A DNA stretch of 64,000 bases from Trichobilharzia regenti. Taxonomy: Eukaryota > Platyhelminthes > Trematoda > Strigeidida > Schistosomatidae. The notes below the pieces were generated by a model. The model was given only the letters and a program-made list of their open reading frames with translations, did not search any database and had not been told where the DNA came from. Positions 51,520-62,719 of the stretch are shown one piece after another. Position numbers and translations under genes: made by a program. The stretch's first letter is position 1. Every line of letters begins with the position of its first letter. The stretch covers positions 39,901,459 through 39,965,458 of the forward strand of contig OX235265.1 in assembly GCA_944472135.2 (NCBI GenBank), in the 5' to 3' direction.

Positions 51520-52077
51520 TTGAAAACCGATGCTGGTTGTACTAGCGCCGAGCTAGTATATGGCACGACACTGCGACTGCCTGGTGAATTTGTTTCTCCC
51601 TCGAGCTTCCCACCAGTGGTAGATCACGCTTCATACGTCAGCAGGCTTACAAACGCAATGCGTTCAGTTAAACCTGCTCCCCTTCGTCCACAGTCCATTG
51701 ATGTTTTCGTTCATCCGTGTTTGAAAACTTCTTCACATGTATTTGTTCGTCGCGACTCTGTGCGCAGACCCCTGGAACCCCCATATGACGGACCTTATAA
51801 GGTAATTAAACGTTCTGATAAATTCTTTGTCTTGGACAAAAACGGCCGCGAGGACACCGTCAGCATTGACCGTCTGAAACCGGCTTACTTGGAGGGTAAT
51901 CCTATTAGCATAGAGCTGAACGTACCCCAAAATCCACAAGTAACAGAAGATCGTGTAGACATCGATGAAGTCGCTAGCACAGCGACAGCTACCGAACCTT
52001 CTATCGAGCCTCCCAAGAAAACCCGTTCTGGACGCACCGTAAGGTTCCCAGAATATCTGCACACTTATTTGACTTAA
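51520..52077 (+). pseudogene. Gypsy B Pol part 3: integrase C-terminus
   Basis: It continues TDAGCTSAELVYGTTLRLPG and LEPPYDGPYKVIKRSDKFFV (the GPF/Y-like module), SIDRLKPAYLEG, then RSGRTVRFPEYL, and ends at the natural stop at 52,077. The region 52,078-52,577 to the LTR is non-coding and rich in T homopolymers. Confidence 0.88.
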
Positions 52078-52577
52078 CGAAGTCGTGTGATTCACGCAAC
52101 TCACTCGTTTGTGGTACTAACTATTTTTTTTGACGTATAAATTTTTTTATATACAGTACCACCGAACAAAAAAATTGTTTTTTCCAACAGTTCATGTAAC
52201 ATACACAAAAAAATTAATTAGATGTATTTTTTTTCCGATGTTCTGAACTTAGCATTATTTTACTGTATAGTAAATGCACACAATTTTTTTAACCAAAAAG
52301 CTCATTTCGTACATTTTCCTCGACATGGTTCTTAGCGTTCTTGTTTTTTTTTCCAGGTGCGACGGGCACTGGACGGGAAACAAACGAAGCACGGAATCCA
52401 ACGAACAACACCAGGAAGCTATGTACAAACACCCCATTAGCATAGGCAGACAAACCAGTAGGCATAAGACCAAGCCGCTCGGAAGATTTTTTTCACCCGA
52501 AAGGGAACCATCGAGTTTTTTTACTTCCGGCTGGTTCTGTCTTAGGGTCCTCACGACCCCACTAGGGGGGAGTGAGC

Positions 52578-52877
52578 TGTAGCGGTAAATAATTCCCCAA
52601 AATTATTGACCACAGCAATCACTCATTGGATGCTGACCACCACTGTTTAAGTCGACTTGTTTAGCTGAAGGCTTCCGGTCAAGCATTCCCGCCATTTGGT
52701 ACCTCGTCGTGTCACGTGCACGATCACTAGCTAGCTAAGCGTTCGTCTAACGGCTTGTTTTGGCTCCTAAATATATCGCTTGGTTTGGACGATCAATTAT
52801 CGGCTTTTGCTTTGTCTTTGGTACGCGAGAATAAATTAATTAGAAGTTGTTGAACGAGATATCCGTCAACCTCTAAA
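52578..52877 (+). repeat. 3' LTR, gypsy B left arm
   Basis: 300 bp; differs from the 5' LTR at least at GCATTCCCG and TTATCGGC. It is followed by ATGTCATATTTTCC. Confidence 0.9.
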
Positions 52878-53801
52878 ATGTCATATTTTCCATGCTTACA
52901 CCGCTATGGTCGGCATTAAACATTGCAAATGTATACTAACTTTCCAAGGACATAGCACTTAGGCAAATGCCCGATGTTTATTGTGAAGGTTTACAATTTA
53001 ACCCCTATCATAACCTGTTCTAATTACTCGTACAATAGTTGAAGGACTTAAACTTTTGAAAAAGTACTCATTTAGGATACTTCACGATTGCAGTTTATAA
53101 CATTACTTACTGTGCCTGTAGAAGTGGCATGCATTCCATATAAACACCCGTTTATGACATATTAAACTACTATTATTTGTTTGCTGCTATACTTTAGAAG
53201 ATGAACAATATGTGTCACAGTGAAAACCATAGAAGAATGTTGTCATGAAAGAAGAATGAGAAAGCATAATGAACCATTTTCAACAAAGGTAGGCAAATAT
53301 AAGGCAAATAAGTAAACAAAGTGTATGCTTTTAAATCGCTGAAGTAAGAAAGAAATAATATTAAAGTTAAACGCCTTATATTTGCATACCTTTGTTGAAA
53401 ATGGTTCATTATGCTTTCTCATTCTTCTTTCATGACAAAATTCTTCTATGGTTTTCACTGTGACACATATTGTTCATCTTCTAAAGTATAGCAGCAAACA
53501 AATAATAGTAGTTTAATATGTCATAAACGGGTGTTTATATGGAATGCATGCCACTTCTACAGGCACAGTAAGTAATGTTATAAACTGCAATCGTGAAGTA
53601 TCCTAAATGAGTACTTTTTCAAAAGTGTAAGTCCTTCAACTATTGTACGAGTAATTAGAACAGGTTATGATAGGGGTTAAATTGTAAACCTTCACAATGA
53701 ACATCGGGCATTTGCCTAAGTGCTATGTCCTTGGAAAGTTAGTATACATTTGCAATGTTTAATGCCGACCATAGCGGTGTAAGCATGGAAAATATGACAT
53801 T
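52878..53801. repeat. Palindrome 2 core with repeat F inverted pair
   Basis: Flank X (52,878-53,040, mirrored at 53,641-53,801), repeat F plus (53,041-53,305), the spacer (53,306-53,372) and repeat F minus (53,373-53,640). The spacer belongs to the minus-strand F copy, because the same 67 bp follows F at 59,211-59,277. No coding potential. Confidence 0.85.
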
Positions 53802-54599
53802 TTAGAGGTTGACGGATATCTCGTTCAACAACTTCTAATTAATTTATTCTCGCGTACCAAAGACAAAGCAAAAGCCGATAATTGATCGTCCAAACCAAGC
53901 GATATATTTAGGAGCCAAAACAAGCCGTTAGACGAACGCTTAGCTAGCTAGTGATCGTGCACGTGACACGACGAGGTACCAAATGGCGGGGATGCTTGAC
54001 CGGAAGCCTTCAGCTAAACAAGTCGACTTAAACAGTGGTGGTCAGCATCCAATGAGTGATTGCTGTGGTCAATAATTTTGGGGAATTATTTACCGCTACA
54101 GCTCACTCCCCCCTAGTGGGGTCGTGAGGACCCTAAGACAGAACCAGCCGGAAGTAAAAAAACTCGATGGTTCCCTTTCGGGTGAAAAAAATCTTCCGAG
54201 CGGCTTGGTCTTATGCCTACTGGTTTGTCTGCCTATGCTAATGGGGTGTTTGTACATAGCTTCCTGGTGTTGTTCGTTGGATTCCGTGCTTCGTTTGTTT
54301 CCCGTCCAGTGCCCGTCGCACCTGGAAAAAAAAACAAGAACGCTAAGAACCATGTCGAGGAAAATGTACGAAATGAGCTTTTTGGTTAAAAAAAATTGTG
54401 TGCATTTACTATACAGTAAAATAATGCTAAGTTCAGAACATCGAAAAAAAATACATCTAATTAATTTTTTTGTGTATGTTACATGAACTGTTGAGAAAAA
54501 ATTTTTTTGTTCGGTGGTACTGTATATAAAAAAAATTTATACGTCAAAAAAAATAGTTAGTACCACAAACGAGTGAGTTGCGTGAATCACACGACTTCG

Positions 54600-55157
54600 T
54601 TAAGTCAAATAAGTGTGCAGATATTCTGGGAACCTTACGGTGCGTCCAGAACGGGTTTTCTTGGGAGGCTCGATAGAAGGTTCGGTAGCTGTCGCTGTGC
54701 TAGCGACTTCATCGATGTCTACACGATCTTCTGTTACTTGTGGATTTTGGGGTACGTTCAGCTCTATGCTAATAGGATTACCCTCCAAGTAAGCCGGTTT
54801 CAGACGGTCAATGCTGACGGTGTCCTCGCGGCCGTTTTTGTCCAAGACAAAGAATTTATCAGAACGTTTAATTACCTTATAAGGTCCGTCATATGGGGGT
54901 TCCAGGGGTCTGCGCACAGAGTCGCGACGAACAAATACATGTGAAGAAGTTTTCAAACACGGATGAACGAAAACATCAATGGACTGTGGACGAAGGGGAG
55001 CAGGTTTAACTGAACGCATTGCGTTTGTAAGCCTGCTGACGTATGAAGCGTGATCTACCACTGGTGGGAAGCTCGAGGGAGAAACAAATTCACCAGGCAG
55101 TCGCAGTGTCGTGCCATATACTAGCTCGGCGCTAGTACAACCAGCATCGGTTTTCAA
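54600..55157 (-). pseudogene. Gypsy B Pol part 3 (integrase C-terminus), right arm
   Basis: Mirror of 51,520-52,077, identical protein. Confidence 0.88.
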
Positions 55158-55180
55158 GGCGTTTCGTATCCCTAGGAGAA

Positions 55181-56747
55181 CTAACGGAGGGATTCAGTCC
55201 AATGGGTGGTGTTTGCAGCTGACAGACCAGCTTTCAGCTGTCTGTGTAGACGTTCTACCATACCATTAGCTTGAGGATGGTAGGCTGTTGTTCGAAATCG
55301 CATGCAACCTATGATTTTAGTCAGGGCAAAGAATAAGCCACTTTCGAATTGCCGCCCGCGATCAGTTGTTATGGAAGATGGGCATCCAAAGTTAGCAATC
55401 CATCTTTCTACGAAGACGCGTGCGACTGTTTCAGCAGATACATCCTTGATGGGTACTGCTTCCGGCCATCGTGTGAAGCGATCTATGCAAGTTAAAATAT
55501 AAGTATATCCATGTGATTCAGGAAGGGGACCAACCAAATCTATATGGACGTGTTCGAAACGAGCGTCAGGGAGAAGAAAGGTGCCAAGTGGGCTTTTGGT
55601 GTGTCTTATCACCTTGCACTTTTGACAAGCTAAGCACGTGTGTGCCCATTCCCTTACTTCTTTATTAATGCCAGGCCAACAAAACCGACTAGTTACGAGC
55701 TTGACAGTAGTTCGAATACCTGGGTGAGATAAGCCATGCAACGTATTGAAGACGTTACGGCGATAACTTTTAGGCACGATGGGGCGAGGAGTACTCGTGG
55801 AAATGTCACATAGAATAGTATCTCTTCCCATACCTAAGGGTTTCTCAGCTAATTGTAGAGTTGTTTTCGACAACTCATGTTGAAGCTCGGTGTCTTCTTT
55901 TTGAAGACGAGCCAGTTTTACAAGGTCTATGCCGTCGATTTGGGTGAAAGAACAAACGCGCGACAAGGCATCTGCCACAGTGTTGTTTACTCCGGATACA
56001 TGGCGAATATCTGATGTAAACTGTGAGACGTAATCCAGTTGTCGTGATTCCCTGGGTGAATACTTATCTGAAGGTGAGTTCAGAGAGTACGTCAGAGGTT
56101 TGTGATCCGTAAAAATTATGAATTCACGACCCTCTACCGAATGTCTAAAATGTCGTATAGCACAGTACATAGCCAGAAGTTCTCTGCCGAATGTGCTGTA
56201 CTTCGTTTCAGCTAATTGAAGGCGCCTGGAGAAAAAGGCGAGTGGTTGCCACTCATTGTCAACTAGCTGTTGTAGAACTGCGCCGATTGCAGTGTTTGAT
56301 GCATCAACCGAGATACTTAACGGTGCCGTTGGATCCTGATACATCAGAAGTGTGGCATTCGCAATAGCTTTTTTAATCTGGGTAAAAGCATTTCGAGCAG
56401 ACGCGTCAAGTTCTATGGACTTGTTATTCCCTCGAAGGAGGTCTGTCAATGGCTGAATCAAAGAGGCACAGTTGGGAATAAAGCGTCGATAATAACTTAC
56501 TAAGCCGTTAAAAGTGCGGAGACTTTTCACCGTCTGTGGCTCTGGAAAGTTCAGTATAGCCTCGACCTTAGTAGCCAGTGGGCGAATGCCCTTGCAGTCA
56601 ATAGTGTGACCCAGAAAGTCGAGTGAGTCAACACCGATTTGACATTTTTGAATATTAATGGTAACACCATGTTGGCGTAACCTGTCAAATGCCAAGTCCA
56701 AGTGCCTAAGGTGAGTTTCCTTGTCTGGACTGGCAATGAGGCAGTCG
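55181..56747 (-). pseudogene. Gypsy B Pol part 2 (RT, RNase H, integrase), right arm
   Basis: Mirror of 49,930-51,496 with the same stop; Met-initiated frame 55,181-56,701. Confidence 0.9.
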
Positions 56748-56748
56748 T

Positions 56749-57678
56749 CTAAGTATGCGTATACAAAGTCGAGACCGCGAAATACTTCGTCAATGAAGCG
56801 TTGGAATGTTTGGGCTGCATTCCGAGACCGAATGGCATACGTAGAAATTCAAAAAGTCCGAAAGGCGTAATGATAGCCGTTTTCGGGATATCTTCTGTTG
56901 CCATCGGGATTTGGTTATACGCTTTAACCAAGTCGATTTTGGAGAATATAGTCGCGCCGGATAAGGTTGCCGTCAAGTCGTGTATATGAGGCAACGGGTA
57001 GCAATCAGGGGTTGTTTTGGCATTCACTCGCCGGTAATCACCGGTGGGTCGCCAATCGTTGCTATCCTTTTTCGGAACCATATGAAGTGGGGATGCCCAT
57101 GGGCTATTCGAAGGTCGAATGATGCCAAGGGTAAGCATATGGTCAAATTCATTCCTGGCGATTCTCAGTTTGTCAGGAGCTAATCGTCGTGCTTTAGATG
57201 TCACAGGTTGTCCTGTGGTAATGATGTGGTGCATAACATTGCTGGTTATGCACGGTAGGTCGTTCGACGGGCAATTAAGTTCCGGATACTTGTCAACAAT
57301 AGGTTGAAAAGTTGGATCAAGGATTGCCTTTATCTTAACGGGTGACAAGCTAGGGCCTATGTAGCTGATGCCTTTGATAGACAGACTAGTAGTATTGTCA
57401 ATCAGTCGTTTTCGGCGGACGTCTACGAGTAAATCATGATGATTAAGTAGGTCCGTGCCAATGATGGGCATTGTAACGTCAGCGAGAAGGAAAATCCACC
57501 GAATAGGTTTGCGTAAACCTACGTTCAGATAGACGTATTTCCTACCAAAGGTTGCGATTGGTTTTCCATTTGCAGCCTGTAAGTTGAAGGTAGGTTCCTT
57601 CTGTCGATCTGCTGCTGTAGCAGGAAGGACGCTGACTTCGGCGCCTGTGTCGACTAAGTATCGAGTCTGGCTTATCAC
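56749..57678 (-). pseudogene. Gypsy B Pol part 1 (protease, RT start), right arm
   Basis: Mirror of 48,999-49,928, identical protein, broken at the same base after MPFGL. Confidence 0.9.
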
Positions 57679-57725
57679 ATCATGGATGTAAAGTAGGCGG
57701 CTAGTGCCACCGGCGACGGTTGCCG

Positions 57726-58598
57726 CTAACGCGTGCCGGCGGGATAGTTTCCCGCAGACTTTGAGACATTTCCGAAGTTACAAGGCTTACGGCAACACTT
57801 CGCTTCTTGGCCATAGGTGTTGTGGTACCAGCACCAGTCAGGGTTTTTCAGTGAACGTGGTTTGGACTTAGATCGACCACGCGAGTTCCTGCGTTGAGGA
57901 GATTTAGGACGACGGTCGGAGGAGTTAGAATGCATGTTTGACCTAAACATCTGCTGGATGGAGTTGCATAACTCTATCATTGCAGGATCCTTACTCGAAG
58001 TCTGCTTAGTCATCGAGCATATTTCGGGAACAGACCGTTTAGTAATCTCTAGAATCCTATCTGCAGTAATAGCTAAGTCCTCTATTACAGTACCCTGAAG
58101 TGTCACAAGTACGGTCTGTACAGACTGTGGCAACTTGGTTAAGAAGAGTTCTCTAAACAGTCCTTCGTCGAACTGACTTTGGCCGACGATTTCTTTCATT
58201 CTTGTCAGCATGCTCACGGCTGACTGATCTCCTAACTCGATGTTACGAAATAATTCATCTAGACGTTGTCGGTCCGTGAGAACGTTTCTCCTGAGGAGGG
58301 ATGCTTTGAGCAACTCGTACGAGTTACTTACCTCGGGACTCAACATCTGTGATGTTACGTACTTGCTGAATTCCCGCGGTAGGGCGTGAATAACTGCAAG
58401 TAACTGTGAACGTTGATCGGTTATCCCATGCTCACAAAAATCTGCTTCAGCTAGCAGAAACCACGTTTCAGCATTATCTGGCCAGTATGGTACGAGCTGA
58501 ATGGTTTTAGGAGTTGAGCGGATACGGATGACCTTGGGACTAAGATCACTCATGACGAAAATTATGTCGAATAATATATGGTACAAGAACAAATACAA
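57726..58598 (-). CDS. Gypsy B Gag, right arm
   Basis: Same protein as at 48,079-48,951, including the C-H-C-C finger; likely start at 58,553. Frame intact. Confidence 0.9.
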   Translation of the reverse strand: MYLFLYHILFDIIFVMSDLSPKVIRIRSTPKTIQLVPYWPDNAETWFLLAEADFCEHGITDQRSQLLAVIHALPREFSKYVTSQMLSPEVSNSYELLKASLLRRNVLTDRQRLDELFRNIELGDQSAVSMLTRMKEIVGQSQFDEGLFRELFLTKLPQSVQTVLVTLQGTVIEDLAITADRILEITKRSVPEICSMTKQTSSKDPAMIELCNSIQQMFRSNMHSNSSDRRPKSPQRRNSRGRSKSKPRSLKNPDWCWYHNTYGQEAKCCRKPCNFGNVSKSAGNYPAGTR

Positions 58599-58966
58599 AA
58601 TGGAACGAACTCACCGGGGTTATCTGCGGATTTTTCGTGGATAAAGTTCGCGGTTGGGCTCACCAGTTTAGAGGTTGACGGATATCTCGTTCAACAACTT
58701 CTAATTAATTTATTCTCGCGTACCAAAGACAAAGCAAAAGCCAATAATTGATCGTCCAAACCAAGCGATATATTTAGGAGCCAAAACAAGCCGTTAGACG
58801 AACGCTTAGCTAGCTAGTGATCGTGCACGTGACACGACGAGGTACCAAATGGCGGGGATGCTTGACCGGAAGCCTTCAGCTAAACAAGTCGACTTAAACA
58901 GTGGTGGTCAGCATCCAATGAGTGATTGCTGTGGTCAATAATTTTGGGGAATTATTTACCGCTACA

Positions 58967-59279
58967 TAGTACTCATTTAGGATACTTCACGATTGCAGTT
59001 TATAACATTACTTACTGTGCCTGTAGAAGTGGCATGCATTCCATATAAACACCCGTTTATGACATATTAATCTACTATTATTTGTTTGCTGCTATACTTT
59101 AGAAGATGAACAATGTGTGTCACAGTGAAAACCATAGAAGAATGTTGTCATGAAAGAAGAATGAGAAAGTATAATGAACCATTTTCAACAAAGGTATGCA
59201 AATATAAGGCGTTTAACTTTAATATTATTTCTTTCTTACTTCAGCGATTTAAAAGCATACACTTTGTTTACTTATTTGC
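58967..59279 (+). repeat. Repeat F, outer right copy (longest)
   Basis: It begins TAGTACTCATTTAGGATACT at the LTR boundary and runs through the TTTGTTTGCTGC, CATAGAAGAATG and GCAAATATAAGGCG landmarks to ACTTATTTGC. Only the first 114 bp lie in the palindrome match; the rest pairs with the palindrome core. Non-coding. Confidence 0.8.
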
Positions 59280-59908
59280 TGATATCTAGTAACGTCAGTC
59301 AATCTGGTAACAGCAAATCCACATCGCCTTGTTAATTGCGACAACTGCCTAGCGACTTTTACTTCATATTATTTTTCATTTAATGTATTTGACATCCTGC
59401 TATCATTACCTTTCTTATTCCATCTGAGTGAAACTGTATTTGTGATGATGACTATTTGCTGGCATAACTTATAAATGAGACCTGACAAAGTATTTGGTGG
59501 CATATTTCACTGTAAGTTAAATCTGACTATGATTGCCACAGCTTAACGAATTCAATAATTTGTCTCGTGTAGACTTCATTTTACGCTACATGTTAACAGC
59601 CGTAGTCATATGGATTGTCATCACGCTCTAAGTAAAACATTATTAATGCAATACTTTTGAATACACCTAACCGTATACGAACTGGAACTCGAATGAAGTG
59701 CCTAAGTTCTGCCTATTGTTGTCATTGGTCCCTAAAGACTTGCATATGACTACGAGACGTATCCACGTAACTTCACTAAAATACTTATAATTTACCGCGT
59801 ATAACGACCGATATTGTTCCTACAGAATTACATTTACGTATAGTAAGTAGTTAAAGTCCTAGGAAGCACCAGTCTATCATGCCGTGCTCACAAAGTGAAC
59901 ACATCACT
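59280..59908. other. Region without recognised feature
   Basis: No coding or repeat signal seen. Confidence 0.45.
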
Positions 59909-60085
59909 GTGCGTCGGTGGCACAGTGGTTAGGACTCTCGCCGACCATGCACATGGTCCAGGGTTCGAGCCCACGCCGACGCACACCTGATATCTATGGT
60001 CGGCCTGCGAAATTCGGGCTACCGATATCCACGCTGAAAATTACACGTTTGTACCAAAAATACGGCATGGGATGAAGCTTTTATC
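59909..60085 (+). mobile_element. tRNA-derived SINE, second family
   Basis: Tail-rich copy with GTGCGTCGGTGGCACAGTGG (A box inside) and GGGTTCGAGCCC (B box), then the body (ATCTATGGTCGGCCTGCG, GGGCTACCGATATCCACG) and an A-rich end at about 60,085. Same family as 12,755-12,938. Confidence 0.82.
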
Positions 60086-60130
60086 AAAATCAAATAAAAA
60101 ATAGAAGGACAACAAGATTTACGTGAAAAG

Positions 60131-60136
60131 TTTATT
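60131..60136 (-). terminator. Poly(A) signal of the exon at 60,163
   Basis: AATAAA on the minus strand, 27-32 nt past the stop codon of the exon at 60,163-60,389. The position fits a short 3' UTR. Confidence 0.5.
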
Positions 60137-60162
60137 TTAATTACGATACAAACTTAGCTTAT

Positions 60163-60389
60163 TTATATATTAAGAATACGATCGATTCCTGCGATTACTT
60201 CTGCTGAATAATTAGGGGCGAACACTTCTCCAAATTCGTCACTAATTCTCGAAATGCCCTCATTCATAAGACTGCTATTGGTTTTCAATATGTCACGTTG
60301 ATTTCGAGGGACAACTGCAGACGTACTTTGAGATGCGAACAAGTTGAGTGACAACGTCCATTGTTTACAATTCTGCAGCACATGGTTAA
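60163..60389 (-). CDS. Probable last exon of an unidentified host gene
   Basis: The CCACCTTTTACAG acceptor is a strong 3' splice site. It leads into NHVLQNCKQWTLSLNLF, then STSAVVPRNQRDILKTNSSL and RISDEFGEVFAPNYSAEVI to a TAA stop, followed by AATAAA. Composition and clean boundaries suggest a genuine exon (about 75 residues, entry phase 1). I do not recognise the family and found no upstream exon in this window. Confidence 0.5.
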
Positions 60390-60949
60390 CTGTAAAAGGT
60401 GGAACAAAAAACGTAAAGATAATTATGAACGGAACATTACGGGAATAATGAGGGTAATGCTTGTGCCCGGTTTCCAGTTAAGGCATTGTACACACGAATA
60501 CGGTTATGAAAACTACAAATCTCAGTATATAAGACATTCAGTTAAATAAGGTTGGGTCGACATACATTAAAAATGGAGTCATAATAACGCAAAAATACCT
60601 GTAAAACATGGCTTTGTGAAATGGACCAACAGTGAGTGTCGGCAGGGGTAGCGCGAAGTATGTAACGTCATACAAGTGCATGTAAAAGCACGCAGATCAA
60701 CCCCTACTCAACTCCCATTGTCTAGGAAGAAGACATAATCGAAAGCTTCAACCTCAACAGAAGCCCATCTTCACTTCTCGTATTCACGGATTACCCTCCT
60801 CGCGGCGTATGGCGTCAGTAGTCGTAGGATTGGTATTAGATGTTGTGAGCAGGAATACGTGAAGCATCGCGACTGGGCAATCATCGACTCCTGCTGTATT
60901 CTTGAATAAGTTTCTTGACACCATTTATAAACCTACAGCATACATCTGT
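60390..60949. other. Region without recognised gene
   Basis: A GC-richer patch covers 60,640-60,880 (TACCCTCCTCGCGGCGTATG) but has no readable motif. Upstream exons of the gene ending at 60,163 were not found. Confidence 0.4.
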
Positions 60950-62145
60950 GCAGACTATCTGATCTGCGAGTAACACTACCTTTGCTTCTGTCAAATGTCA
61001 GGCACGTCTTGTAAACCATTAATGCCCAGCTCTTGATACGCTGGGACTCACGCTGTTCCTCGAAGCTTCTCAGAAACCCTTATTACGAACAGACGCAAAA
61101 ACCAGAACCCAGTTTGGCGACTCGAGAATTCTTTATTGTAACACCAACACATAGCCAACTTCACAGCTAAGATTTACAACTAAGGTCTATGAACAAATAT
61201 TACAATAATAAATCACAATATTACTTCTGACGGTTGTTTCCTGACTTCTTTCTGAACAGCGACCGATGAGACGATGACTGTCGTACTGATGCCTCCGCGA
61301 CAATTAAGCAAGTTGGTTTTGAACAAACAACCATGAATTGATCGTTCAATCTTCAACTACATTGACACTCGCCGGCAAAAAATGGATCCATCCCTTTTTT
61401 CCATCACGACCAATACACGCTGACTTGGATGCCATTGCGAGAACCTGGGTCACACGGACAGAGCTGAAATGGAAAACAAACAGAAAAGCCAACACACCAC
61501 AGTCATACCCACAGCACAATCTCACACATCAATGATGACCTGCGCCTTCCAGTTAAAGACACCCTCTTGACATCTTGCAACACAATCGTCACTTGCTAGA
61601 ATGACTCTTGCAGAATGCGACGTGACCATAGCACCACCTCACGATACTCTACGCACATCCTCTTATCTACTCACTACCAATTACCACTGCAATCGCTTGT
61701 CACTCATTCTGCCTCAGTTCTAGTAACGGTGACGTATGCGAGCCTCAGTCGTTTACACTCTTTCTCCTCGGCGTGTTGGACCACAACTAACAGTTATCTC
61801 CGTATGCATTTCATTCTCAGCAATAGCCTAGCCTCCCCGGCGTATACGACCCATCTGCTGTCCTTAACATCAATCAATTCATTCATGGATGTAGAAGAGT
61901 GGACACAACTTCAGAAGTAATCACGACGAAAATTTTAACAAAATTATGCAATAAAAACAAGGTACGAAACCAACAGGTAAACACAATGAATCCAAAAACA
62001 CCAATTGATATGACACACCACACGTATACACAAACAGTACAAATAACCTCGCGGATCATGTCTTGGTGGAATTCCTTTGAAGAATCGCAGGACTTACACC
62101 AGTACGCCTGCAACCCATCTCACGTTGACGATTGTAAGCGCCCTG
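60950..62145 (-). mobile_element. Inverted partial copy of the BEL-related element
   Basis: Reading minus: the third tandem unit (62,145 to about 61,960), the 3' non-coding segment, then an LTR (61,367-60,950, TGTCAATGTAG start). It is the counterpart of 46,826-47,594 plus 43,994-44,390. It lacks gag and the first two tandem units. It supplies the 3' LTR junction that is missing at 47.6 kb. Confidence 0.78.
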
Positions 62146-62719
62146 TATTGCAGTACGTTCAACGTTTGCGTTACATTTTTACGTGATTCGTCACATAAAA
62201 TTTATTTTGTTGTAATACTTGCACAAGTACTATACCACTTCCATACTTGTAACCATTAACTCTCATTTCTAATAGTTATGGTTTATCAAAGTAGAAAGCA
62301 ACGAACCTAATCCCTGTAAAACTGGTGTATAATTTAACGTCCTTGATTGCTACATCAAGCAACACCCCCCTTACAAACGGCTATAATGAGTCACATAACT
62401 CACTTGTATGCCGTAACCGTCGAGCTGGAACTGAGGGTAAAACTGTACTGACAGGTATATAATATATATATTTCTTCCTGTTTATGCAGGAGCATACCAA
62501 TTGTACAGGCATGGGTAAGTTATTATATAAATTACACAAAATTTGATGTATAATGGATTTACAGTTTGGTTGTTCTTTCTGACATCAAAGTCAGTCGGAA
62601 CAGTCTGCTATAAAGTTAGTTATAATTGGTTAGTTATAGTTAGCTATAAAGGTAGTATTAGCACTACTCCTAAAAATTCAGTACCCTCTGGTCATACATA
62701 ACCCCTCCACACACCTTAT
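62146..62719. other. Region upstream of the CR1-like ORF1
   Basis: Probably 5' UTR of the CR1-like element in its right part. A short stretch at 62,490-62,520 (ACCAATTGTACAGGCATGGG) resembles, in inverse, 10,712-10,735, so a further small repeat is shared. No gene seen. Confidence 0.4.

Larger units (their letters stand above)
47711..52877 (+). mobile_element. Gypsy B (CsRn1-clade) retrotransposon, left arm
   Basis: A 5,167-bp element with 300-bp LTRs (47,711-48,010 and 52,578-52,877; TGTAGC to CTCTAAA, at least two differences). A primer-binding-like TGGTGAGCCCAACC follows one base after the 5' LTR, resembling the tRNA-Trp site used by the CsRn1 clade. A purine tract AGGGGGGAGTGAG precedes the 3' LTR. 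Gag and pol are in separate frames (-1 relation), and pol has two one-base frameshifts, so the copy is inactive. No target-site duplication is visible. Confidence 0.92.
53802..58966 (-). mobile_element. Gypsy B (CsRn1-clade) retrotransposon, right arm
   Basis: Inverse of 47,711-52,877. LTRs are 58,667-58,966 (5') and 53,802-54,101 (3'). It carries the same gag frame, the same two pol frameshifts and the same primer-site and purine tract. The inner LTR keeps CATCCCCGCC where the left arm has CATTCCCGCC. Confidence 0.92.
47597..59080. repeat. Palindrome 2: about 5.7-kb arms, 67-bp spacer
   Basis: Left arm 47,597-53,305, right arm 53,373-59,080. Mirrored positions sum to 106,677 in the outer part and 106,678 in the inner part, so one base of net indel lies in the homopolymer zone at about 52.1-52.25 kb. 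Each arm holds an entire gypsy B element plus repeat F. A few mismatches were seen (GCATTCCCG/GCATCCCCG in the inner LTRs, AAACTAC/AATCTAC near 59,070). The spacer repeats, in inverse, the outer flank 59,211-59,277. Confidence 0.95.

Noticed and set aside
59909..59985. Functional tRNA gene
   Set aside because: A and B boxes are present, but no cloverleaf with a closed acceptor stem can be formed, and the sequence continues as a SINE body that recurs at 12.8 kb.
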